64,000 bases of DNA. It comes from Elmis aenea. Its lineage: Eukaryota; Arthropoda; Insecta; Coleoptera; Elmidae. The stretch spans positions 18,062,159-18,126,158 of the forward strand of contig OX393580.1 in the NCBI GenBank assembly GCA_947652605.1, given 5' to 3'. Position 1 is the first letter of the stretch, and every line of letters begins with the position of its first letter. This document shows positions 1-10,196 of this stretch, piece after piece. A program made the position numbers and the translations under genes. Under the pieces are notes generated by a model that made no database searches, was not told the DNA's origin, and was given only the letters and a program-made list of their open reading frames with translations.

Positions 1-1449
1 GTGGCGTCCAACATGTGTTGCAGTATTTTGGCGTCCACTAGATTGAGCTGGAATATATGAAATCTGTTTAATGTATATTCCGTTTTATCACCTTTACAAA
101 CAGATGGCGATGGTGCAATACAAAATTGTGATACAAATTTTCATACAATTTGCGTGATATTTGAAGTCCGTATAATCAACGCAATAAATAACCTCTATAT
201 AAAATACCAATTATGAGGCGTCCGCAACGTATACACTTTAAAAAATTACGTACCAAGTGACGTCCTGCGTTGTTCTGCTTTTCATTAGCTTTAGTACGGG
301 TATAACACCGTACTAACTATTTCTAAATATTTAAATTAATGTAAATTGGTCAAAATTTTCTTGTGTTTTTTAACAATGTGTGTGCATCCAGCGTACTTGT
401 ATGTGTGTATGCGTTTTCCTCTGTATATTATAGTTAAGGTAATAGAGAACAACTGTTACTGCTTATTATTTATTGGCCACTATCAAATCTATAAATTGTT
501 TAGCAAAAAAATTATGTCATATTTCCATTAAATCAATAAGTTTTGAACATATAAAGATACCACACTGTTAATTATTAATTTTATTTTATACTTCAGACAT
601 GAATAATAACTTTAAAGTCAAATCAGACTAATTTATTTAGTTTTTTTAAAAAACAAGAAAGTGCTCAAAACAATGAAAAGCAATCTCAAACAACTTTGGT
701 TTCAAACCAGGAAGTTGAAGAGGACGAAGGTTCTTTTAGCGAATAGTTTGTTTTTTATTTAGTTAAACAAAGTTTCTTTAAATTCTTAAAATTCCTTAAA
801 TTAAATTGTATTATATTATTGTTTAAAATGCGATATTTATTACAAATAAATAATTTTGTTTGGAACAAAATATTTGTGTAAATTTAAAAACTAATAATAC
901 AAAATTATATGTAATTATAAAATAATAAGACCGAAAATTCATTGGGGGCGAGAGGGGGCGCCCGGCAACCTTTTGCGTCCGCCCGGCAAAAAATAAATTC
1001 TGGGGAGAACACTGATTTGGGATATGTTTACAACTGTTTTTAAAAAAATTTATTACGAAAAAAAACTGAAGTAAAGACAGCTATTACAAGCGCTACGAAT
1101 GTTCAAGACCGAAGGGTTTTTTTTTAAAAAAAAAATTGAAGTAAAAAGGGTAATGTACAAATAAGATTTACGACATGTCGTTTTTTTAGTACTTATTCAA
1201 AAAGAATCATTGGAGATTTACTGCCTTAGTTCTGAATGAAACGAATTGTATTTTATGTGTGGTTTAAAGCCCTATCATAAAAGTGTGCCTAACCTGCTAC
1301 TGACTTAAATTTTGTAATTTAAGGGAATAACGCAATGAATATTAGTAAATAAGTTTATCATCAAAACTCACAAGTATTTATCCTGGCGGTAAAATTATTG
1401 TTTTTGTGAAATTTAAAATGCAAATGAACTCCTTATATAAAAATCAATA
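1..1449. other. non-genic repeat-derived DNA with GGCGTCC motifs at the left edge
   Basis: No supported gene. The first 265 bp hold GGCGTCC at about 4, 30 and 216, and a related GACGTCC near 258. The same motif returns, in both orientations, at 4240..4385, so this may be one end of a large element that starts off the window. Around 620-1015 there is a short coding-like stretch on the plus strand followed by GGGGGCGAGAGGGGGCGCCC, resembling the inside and end of a decayed hAT element. That identification is weak. The remainder is AT-rich. Confidence 0.3.
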
Positions 1450-2389
1450 CCGGGTGATTCAGTTTGACTGTTATAGGGGTGCTATAACTTTTTAATTATT
1501 GAAAATAGTTTCAACAAACCTTATATTTTTGGAAACGGCGACAAATTTTCTATTAAGTGATGTGCATTTGTCATGTCTACGATGACGTATGTCAAATCCG
1601 CGATAGGCAACTAATTTTTTTCCTAAATTACATAGTATACATTTTATTGTTGATTCGGATAGAAAATGTAATTCTGAATCCGACCATGTATTAAAAAAGT
1701 ATGCATAAGTAAGAAAATTTTCGAGAAAAATCAGTTCAAAGTTTATTCAAATTATAGCAAACAGTCTATTTAACATAACAAAAAACAATGATCAAATTTT
1801 GAAAATTACTCTATGACTACCAATGGAAATGTATTAAAAATTAGTTTTTAATAAAATAAAAAACAATTAATTAACGTTGACATAAAAAATTAGACTTTAA
1901 TATGTTCAAAGTGACCGCTCCCCGCTTCCAAACGCAGTTGTCCTCTATTTGTAACTGCTTTAATACACGTTTATTATTTGCTTTTATTTTTACTAAAAAT
2001 TTATTTTTAATATATTTCCATTGATTGTTATAGTATAATATTTAAGATCCGATAGTTTTTTTGTTATGTTAAATAGACTGTTTGCTACAATTTGAATAAA
2101 CTTTAAACTGATTTTTCTCGAAAATTTTCTTATGTATGCATACTTTTTTAATACATGGTCGGATTCAGATTTACATTTTCTATCCGAATCAACAAAAACA
2201 TGTATACTATGTAATTTAAAAAAAAAACAGTTGCCTATCGCGAATTTGACATACGTCATCGTAGAGATGACAAATGCACATCACTTGATAGAAAATTTGT
2301 CGCCGTTTCGAAAAATATAAGGTTTGTTGGGGGTAATTTTCAATAATTAAAAAGTTATAGGGGTGCTACAGTCAAACTAAATCACCCGG
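1450..2389. mobile_element. fold-back MITE (CCGGGTGATT.. ends), TA target site
   Basis: A 940 bp inverted repeat whose ends read CCGGGTGATTCAGTTTGACT and its complement, flanked by TA on both sides (1448..1449 and 2390..2391). The arms are about 430 bp each and pair through most of the element. The loop near 1880-1965 contains CGCTTCCAAACGCAGTTG. The TA duplication and non-coding interior fit a Tc1/mariner-mobilised non-autonomous fold-back element. A half copy is nested in the hAT element at 24235..24735. Small ORFs within it are mirror images of the arms and not genes. Confidence 0.8.
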
Positions 2390-4237
2390 TATAGGGTATA
2401 TAATTGTTTTAACAGTATTAGTTAATACTATACTTTAAGTAATAAAACCTTTTCATTTTTTCGAAGTTTTGTTTATCGATTTTTTTTGTGTGCTTCCTAA
2501 GTTCGGGCCAAATTCATGGAGATAAACATATTAGGTAATTTAGGTAAGAAATGTAGGTCAGAAAAAAAAGTTATATAGGAAACAGGATGGGGTAAAATAT
2601 AAAATAACACGCCTTACAAGTACGGGCTAATATCACATAAAAAAATAAATATGCATTACTTACCTAATTAAACATTACTTACCTTTTTTTTAAATTTTTT
2701 ACCATAAAGTCAATAAACTCCTTAAATAAACGGCAATAGGGTTGAAATTTTAAATCAGCTTTATTATTCAATAGTAGTTATATGTGATTAACAAATTAAA
2801 ATAAGTGCACGAAACAGTTAACATATACCACACATTAGTACCGTAACTTAACAAAATGTATGGATGTATTTATTTAGTTAAAAAAATATCTTAAAATAAT
2901 TTTTAATTAAAAGGCAATATCTTTATACATAGACAATGTATGAAATATTTTTGGTACGTTTTAACTCAAAATTTGTGGAGTGAATAATGACATATTTAAA
3001 GTAGCACCACTTTGCTTGAATTATAGCATTACACATACTTTAAATGTATTTTTATTTGGAAGTAATTTTGTTGCGCTTTACACAGTAATTTTGCGTTAAA
3101 AACCTTCTACCATTTTTTGACAAATTAGTTTGTCACAACAATAAAATAAATCATAGTGTCGAATTTATATGACACCCCCATAAAATGTAACAATAAACAA
3201 GTGCAACACTAAAAATAACAATGCTTCAAACTCACCAAAAAATCGACTCGGTTCTTTTCCAAGCAATATAAACTTATTTATGTATTTGAAAACTAATGGA
3301 ACAATAAATAATGACAAATACTTTTTTGTGTCCTTTATTTAAAACATATTTTCGTAATATTTTCAAAGCCTTCAAGTTTATTAAATATTGTGTTGATGCC
3401 CGTAAATTATCATAAAAACGGCGATATTAATTTTACACAAAAATAATCAGTTTTAAGTCACGCACGGACTTTAATCACAAATAAAAAATTTTGAAAAACG
3501 GCTTCACTCTACATTATAATTTTTTTGTACATTTTCAAACCTTTCCTGTTTGGAATTTACTTAAGCTGTATCAACCATCGTTAGATACATTTGTATTCTA
3601 CTTTTTTTATATCGTTAGTACCTATAAATTCATATACATATAGTTAGTTATTATTATTATTATTATTTTCATTAAAAAAATGGGAATAAGGTTTAAATGA
3701 ATATTGTCAAAAAATGTGTAGTAGAAGCTAATTTAAACCTTTTCCAACAAAATTACATTATAAACCGCAACAAAATTACTTTTAAATACCTATCAATAAA
3801 ATTCTGTATTTTTGAAATTTTCGGATGCAGAATAGAAAACTGCATTTCAAAACATTTCTATATGTAAGGTTGGTTGTTTTAAATAATATTAATATAATAA
3901 CTAAAATAACGTTCACAAAATCATGATAGTACATGACACTACTGTCAGTTTGTTATCAAACTTTATTGTTGTTAATCATTAAAAACGTTAATAATGGCAG
4001 TAAAAGTTACAGAATCAACAACATTTCAAATTGCTCTAATTTTGTATTTTTTAATGGTTGCCGCACAGCATATTTAATTTACAATTCACACAAACATATA
4101 TTGCCGATATCCTGGATGCCACTTCCACTGTGAATCGAAAAAATATATATACCCTTCCGATATACACGCGACGCGAGCGCACGATCCAAGAACGGCCAAC
4201 GGTCCAACTATAATATTCAAATTGTACAAAATCTCGG
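2390..4237. other. AT-rich non-genic DNA
   Basis: No gene, splice-consistent exon or receptor homology was found. It is AT-rich with a short ATT run near 3649..3667. It may be the interior of the element suggested by the GGCGTCC motif clusters on either side. Confidence 0.4.
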
Positions 4238-4395
4238 ATTTTTGGCGTCCCTCTAAAATTAATTCCAGTCACAGTACCGGTGCTTTAAAGTCCGTTTCAA
4301 TAGAGAAACTATGTGGCGTCCGTATACGGAGTCCACTTAGTAACGGGACGCCACATGTAATGTGCGAGGGATGTTGATGGACGCCACTTAGTTCA
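4238..4395. repeat. cluster of GGCGTCC / GGACGCC motifs
   Basis: The heptamer occurs in both orientations within 150 bp: TTGGCGTCC near 4240, GTGGCGTCC near 4312, GGACGCCAC near 4345 and again near 4379. The same motif is at the far left of the window. This pattern resembles subterminal transposase-binding repeats, but no terminal repeat or target duplication could be fixed. Confidence 0.35.
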
Positions 4396-4401
4396 GAGAT
4401 C

Positions 4402-4525
4402 ATATATATATATATATATTTTTTTTAATACGGTTTTCGGAGTTTATCCGCGTAATATTTAAATTGGCTCGACGTTTCGGCAAGCTATCCCTATAGGGAT
4501 ATGCGGATAAACTCCGAAAACTAAA
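4402..4525. repeat. TA run plus hairpin (GTTTTCGGAGTTTATCCGC)
   Basis: A short TA dinucleotide run (about 4403..4420) precedes GTTTTCGGAGTTTATCCGC, which recurs inverted at about 4500..4520. Between them is CTCGACGTTTCGGCAAGC and a CCCTATAGGG palindrome. Such sequences occur in termini of some insect repeats. Family not assigned. Confidence 0.4.
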
Positions 4526-5241
4526 AATCTTAGTAACCGCGAAAATTTAAAAAGGAAAAAATATTATATAAATGTATATAATATTATGGTTTACCGGTAA
4601 ACCGGTTTTGATTGAAAATTTTACCGAATTACCGGTAATTCAAAAAGTCGGTAAATTTAGAATCCCAATTAACACTTATCGTTTTGCACGTGGTTTTGGC
4701 AACTTGGTTTTGCATTTGGTTATGACCGTGTGTGTAAACGCTAAAACCAAACGATTTTATTGACCTTCGTTTTGCACAACTGAGTCTATCGCTGTTAGAT
4801 TTTAAAACCATAAGTGTAAACGGCCTTTAAGACAGACTAATCATTTTGAAGATGTTTCTGTTTTGCGTTAAAAGCACCTACAATTTTATCTTTTATGACA
4901 GGTGTACTAAACGGTGTTTTTGCAACAAAATCTGTTTTTATTTAAGAAATCCAAAGTATTCTTATTTGATTCTTGTATAGAGATAGCCAAGGTTGGTTTC
5001 TTTCTATCACTGTTTGTGTTTTGTGCCAGAATGTTTATTTTGGAGCAGTTTGAACTTCATTTATTTGCTAGGTGTATTAGTTTAAAACTTTTGTAGATTT
5101 TTATCGCTAAATTTATAGTTTTGTTTGCTGGCCTAGTTTGGTGGAAAAAAAAATGATTTGCGTCTGCGCGTAAGCTGCGAAAATTTCGTGTTGCCTAGCT
5201 TGTTTAAAAGGCAATACATCGGAGTTACTGTGAGAACTCAC
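4526..5241. other. intron 3 of locus A (conserved paralogous intron)
   Basis: From about 4820 to 5160 the sequence matches intron 3 of B (14270..14465), C (29815..30142) and D (46530..46730), including TTTGATTCTTGTA..AGATAGCCAAG. Left of 4820 homology ends in unrelated repeats. Small ORFs here are not conserved as protein. Confidence 0.6.
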
Positions 5242-7482
5242 CCAAATGTCCACCATATGTCAAAACACATAAGATTTAACCAAGAGAAGGCAGCCAAGGA
5301 CGTATACATTATTAAATAACCTGTAAAAAAAATTGCGTTATTAAACATATTATTGTTTAAATTCAAATAAGTTAAAAATAATAGAAAATTAAAACTACAA
5401 ATCTTTGCCCTTTGTCAATGTTTCACGGAAATTTTTAAATCGTTATTTTAATAAACTGAAAGAACACTACTGTTACACAAGTTGTAAAAAACTTGTCTAC
5501 GAAATTATCTATTATAACTCGTCAAAGTAACTTCCACTAACAGTTAATAAACGCTAGGAAATAAACTGCATTACCTACAAGAGTACAGATGCACGAATTC
5601 TCCATCTGCGGATAAGACTGCACCCCTAAAATTCCTCCAAATACCGCCAGCATACTAGCACAATGACACATTAAAGTTTTTCCATGCAAGTTTTGCATGT
5701 CAGGCAAAATGGCATAACCCAACAAAGTAATTACTAGAAAAATGCAGGACAGAGATCCAACAATTCTGCTTATGATAAATTTCGACCTGTCTTTGTCAAT
5801 ATAGGCAAAACAAAAAAATCCGTAATGATCATTTAAATTGCCAACTTCAGCGTATTCTCTGCAGTACGACACTTTAACGGAAGAAAACTTTTTATAATTT
5901 CCATCTTCTAACAATAATGAAACATCACCAACTTCGTCCATTGTGTATTTGTACGTGTTTTTGACTCCAGGATATTTTCTACACGTTTCATGAATAACAA
6001 CGGCAAAATGTTCTAAAACAAAATATTTTTAATTGTAATGCTAAATAAGTAAAGGATTATTTATTAACAACTGCATAATTCTGGCCAATTTAAGCACAAC
6101 TTTAAATTAATTACAATCAAATCACGATAATTCGCTTTAAAAAAGCTGCTAAGCGAAACTGTAGAAATTTAAAAGATATCTTTTAGTTAAATTGAAATTA
6201 ATCCCCGGATCCGGAAGTAACTTAAGGGCCCAGGAGTCCACATACATTTTTAATTATGGTGTTTTAAATATTCACGATTCACAGTTAGTTTTTATTTTTA
6301 ATAAATTTTTAAATAATTTATTTACTTGGTGCTCGATTAAATTTTTCTTCCGGGCCCGGCGACGTCTCTCGACGCCTCTGCGCGGGTCTGAATTGCCCCA
6401 GCTGGCTTATTTTACTAAAATTCTTTAAATAACGCGCGTTCATCAGATATTTCACATCCTTAGACAATTAATCGTCATGATTTACTGTTTCGATAGCCTT
6501 ATAAACGCTCATATGTAATTTTAGAACAAAACTAATATAATAACTCACGGGCAAGTTTGACGTTCACTCATAAACTGTTGTGAAAAGATCATGTGCAAAC
6601 TGACAATACATGCTTTGAGCTATATTTTGAGTAAACACAGCACATACAACCAAAATGAGTTGCAGCGTAACTTATAATTTAATTGAGAACAGATTAACTT
6701 TATTGTTCTGAAAATGACTTACCGACATTTCTGGCTACACTTGTGTCATTTCCGATACCAAAACCGCGAGAAAAACTTGGCACACATTTTTTTCCACCTA
6801 AATAAAATTGTCCGTCGGGGCAACATTTCCTTATACATCTTGGTTTACTTAAATCATCAATCCGCCTCCGGCATACGTCTAAATCTTGATGACACGCTCT
6901 CAACACGTATCTGGACGAAGAACCGTGTTGCCGGTCGAAACAGTAGTCCCCCAACGGGTAAGAATGATTCAAATTCGGCAAAGACACAGTTTTCGACGAT
7001 GTTGATATGACATCAGTGATATTTTTAAAGTCATAATCGATTATAACAGAGGAACAATTCGTCAATCCTTTTAAATACAAAAGTTCGTCTCCAAAATCAT
7101 CGTCAAAAGAATCATTTGCGCTTAGTATCATGCAAACGTGCTCCAATTTGTTGTAAATATATTCCGGAGGGCAACATTTTGGATAAGTTTTGTTCGTCGA
7201 CTCAATATAAGTTTTTTTGTAGCAGTAAAGATTCCAGACCGAAACGTTCACAGTACTTTCTTGCATGTGCCCCATGCAATGTTCTCCATTTGTGCAATTA
7301 ATGTCCAAAGACGACGCCACACCACTCTTGTGCACAGTCTTTGAACATGTCACCAAACCTTCACTTTCAATCACAGTATAATTATCACAACAGTTTAAAT
7401 ACTGTTCGCTATAAATATCGTTTTCGAATATAGCAAACGAGGGATATACAACAAATGCACAAAAAGTCCATAACCCGAGCAT
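5242..7482 (-). CDS. Methuselah-like GPCR, locus A (5' part: exons 1-3)
   Basis: This is a class B, Methuselah-type receptor predicted at the plasma membrane; the ligand is unknown. Exons read on the minus strand are 7482..6723, 6012..5575 and 5320..5242, with phases 1, 1 and 2, all bounded by GT/AG. Exon 1 begins MLGLWTFCAFVVYPSFA, a signal peptide. It continues into a Cys-rich ectodomain with two CCP motifs (KCCPPEYIYN and RKCCPDGQFYLGG) and about nine N-glycosylation sequons. Exon 2 gives the stalk, then TM1 (around FLVITLLGYAIL) and TM2 (LHGKTLMCHCASML). Exon 3 gives TM3 with the family signature FSWLNLMCFDIWWTF. Exon lengths (760, 438 and 79 nt) equal those of loci B and D. Exons 4-7 (TM4-TM7) are not found in the 5.2 kb to the left, which is repeat DNA. 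They lie off the window or are lost, so I cannot say whether this gene is intact. The start ATG is shared with B and D. Confidence 0.85.
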
Positions 7483-7612
7483 TTTTTTATTCTGTTTTGT
7501 AACTGGAAAGTTTTAAATTCGGTGCTGCTGAAGGAATAACTGAATGTCTTGTGCGACGCTTACATTACGAGTTGGTAAGCGAGGATGCGCAGTTATAACT
7601 AGACACAATTTC
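7483..7612 (-). promoter_or_regulatory. putative promoter/5'UTR of locus A
   Basis: A block of about 130 bp directly upstream of the locus A ATG is conserved nearly base for base upstream of B and D. On the minus strand it contains TTCAGTT at about 7538..7543, matching the arthropod initiator core TCAGT, which would leave a 5'UTR of about 56 nt. Further upstream is GTTATAACT near 7592..7600, which is too distant (about 55 bp) for a normal TATA box. Conservation may simply reflect recent duplication. Confidence 0.35.
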
Positions 7613-9225
7613 TTACTGACACAATAAAAAAAACCGTTAAAGTTTGTTTATTTATTCATAAAGCTTGTAAAATGTTTAATTTAGTGCCAGGATCGACATA
7701 AAACAGAATTAGCTTTGTTTCATTCACTTCAGTTGCATTCAAATAACTACCAATTAAAGTTTATTTACATGTGGTAATTTAGAAACTTTCTTTAAGTGGT
7801 TGTTTGGGCATTAGCTAGCACTGCATGTTTAATAATGTTGATACTTTAAACTATAAACAGATTTGTTATAAAACAATTACTAAGAAAATTAAGTTAAAAG
7901 CAAATCTGCACCTGTTTCGAAACTCACATCTTCGCCAGAAGATTGTTTTTACTTTTTAAATATTTACATGCAAGGATGTTGAACTAAAAATATGTTAATT
8001 TAGTACTTTAGAGGTTTAAAAACAAATGATAGTTTTGTTTTGTAAAGTTTGATGCGTACCGACAGATAATTACATTTAAATAAAACTTAAACGATAGTTT
8101 CATATACATAAAATGAACATGCCCTGTAAATTTTACTATAATTTTAATTTTTTTATTTTTATATGTTTAAATATGAAGTATAAACTTAATGTGTCAAGCT
8201 ACATGCGTTAAGTACGGACAGACAGATTGCAGAATTTAAATTTAACTATAAAAAAAGATTTCATACACGTGTAATAAACATGCCCTGGAAAATTTTGTTT
8301 CATTTTATGACTTTTGAACTTTATACGTTGTAATGGTTCCGTGTTTAAGTCGAGTAAAGGGTAGGGGTAGCTACGCATTAAGGAAATGCGGACGAATGAT
8401 GCGGGGGAGGCGCAATGACAGCCATGATATAATTTTAAAAGAAAAAAAAACAGTTTTTTTCACATTTCATTTTTTTTTTTTTACAATGTAGTATTTCTGT
8501 AAAATTTCGTATCGGTTGATTGAAACTTATTGATGCCTGTAAACTTCAAAGTGAAAAAGAACTTGTGGGGGGCGCAAGTTGACATAACGAAAAAATGGGG
8601 GAGTGGCATGAAAAGTTTGCGCACCACTGATGTAAAATACTATTGAAGATATTACAATATTGGTATCTGACTATTGTCGTACGTTCCGGATTCGATGCGA
8701 GTATTGAAACTGCAACACCACTTCCGGTTCAACCGGAAACAGGCCCAAACTTTGAAATTTTAAATAGAACACCCTGTTAATTTTTATATTTTTGCATTAC
8801 TCCTTACATTTACTTTAGGAAATGTAAGAACATACATGAGCCTAAAGTCACATTAGTATGAAAATTTTGAGCTAAGCAGCACTTTCAAAAACCTTAAACA
8901 TTTAAAATCTTTAAAAAGGCAGTAGAAATAAATAAAAAGATATTTTAAGTTCTTACCATGTATACCTAGATTTGATAATATTATATTTATTAATGTGAAA
9001 GTTCACTGTCGTAAACGTTAAATAATTTTGAAATTAATTGATATATTAAAATACAATTTTCTGTGCGCCTTCCTCTATAAACCTGTATTATTTTTAGAAT
9101 AATCCTTTAATCCATATGCACACATCCTGCATAATTAACAATATTGGCATAAATCATCGTTAAAAACTGTATTAATAAATTTTAGTAACAAATAATATAG
9201 TATATTCTAATACCTAATATTTTTT
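7613..9225. other. intergenic region between loci A and B
   Basis: 7613..8340 resembles the 5' flanks of B and D with mutations, and repeats a phrase around ATGCGTTAAGTACGGACAGA. Around 8575..8632 there is a G-rich stretch whose minus strand reads CAGTGGTGCGCAAACTTTTC, typical of a hAT end. 8640..8790 repeats at 56755..56900, including ATTCGATGCGAGTATTGAA and ACACCCTGTTAATTT. No gene seen. Confidence 0.4.
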
Positions 9226-10196
9226 ATATGATCAAAAGACCTTATCATAGTTAATTGCTATACTGAAACAATTTAGGTCTGTTAATACTAAGGAATTAAA
9301 ATTCAATTAAAGCTACTTTAATTCAGTTGGTAGTTGATGTATCCTAGAGGAACTTTAAATGCACTCTAACGGTATCGAATGAATTAAATACTGGAATGCA
9401 ATTTTTAATGAAACCTCTGCTAAGATTGGAAGCCGTCCAGGGCATTAAGCGAAGTACTCGATAGATTAGCCAATAAAACTGTCAGAACAACTAAGGATTT
9501 TAAAATGGCATTGCTCCCGAGTACTACGGTGCTGTTCCAAAAGGCGAAATATGCGTTTATTAGACTTAAAATATTCTGTCAAGTTTTAATTTTAACATTA
9601 GGAAAACTTTTCTTATTAAAGGTTACGCTTATAAGTTAATATTTTGTACATTTTGCAAGAAATAATTAGGATTGCCTCTGTTTGGTGGAAGTTTTGGTAG
9701 TCAAGGCGTGAGAAATGTTGCTTGGTTCTTTTCTGATACACAATTTTCCAAATCTGTATTCTTGCACCATCTGCTGGAATAATATTGAATCCTTTAGCCG
9801 TGGAAACAGCTTACAGTTTTCCCAATATCCGAAACTACTTGTATAGTTGCTTGCCTAACCTAGGCGTAAAATAGCGAAAATTTTTATGTGAATTATAAGC
9901 GAATAAGCCATTTCTTATATTTAGTAATGCACAAACAAAAATGGCGCCTTTTACAACAGTAATTAATAGAGAACAAGACAGATGCGTTGTATTTTTGCTT
10001 AGAATATATATTTAAATACAATGCAAAATAAAATGTATCACATTGGTCCTGTGAACTAACACACGGTATTCTTAAGCCTTAATACTAAGCTTAATACACA
10101 CAGTTTGGCAAGAAGTAAATAATTATTTCATAATTCCGTATTGGTAATGTTTGTGGATTGTAATTTTGAAGTTGTAGTAAACGACGATATAACGCT
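9226..10196. other. 3' flank of locus B, shared with C, D and E
   Basis: The sequence from ATATGATCAAAAGACCTTAT through GCAAGAAATAATTAGGATTG to the tail exon is shared with 18360..19294 (C) and 58443..59199 (E), and from GGATTGCC onward with 30860..31331 (D). It includes the untranslated continuation of the receptor tail after the B-specific TAG (about 10127..10196). It probably contains the 3'UTR. Confidence 0.5.

Noticed and set aside
346..531. 61-aa ORF near the left edge
   Set aside because: AT-rich, no conservation or domain. Length is expected by chance.
1993..2320. 88-aa minus and 62-aa plus ORFs
   Set aside because: Both lie in an arm of the fold-back MITE and are non-coding.
6714..7344. 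Plus-strand ORFs opposite the ectodomain exon of A (and at 48469 and 48871 in D)
   Set aside because: Antisense shadows of a clearly coding exon, low in codon sense.
7592..7600. TATA box for locus A (GTTATAACT)
   Set aside because: About 55 bp from the initiator-like site, beyond the usual 25-35 bp. Not called separately.
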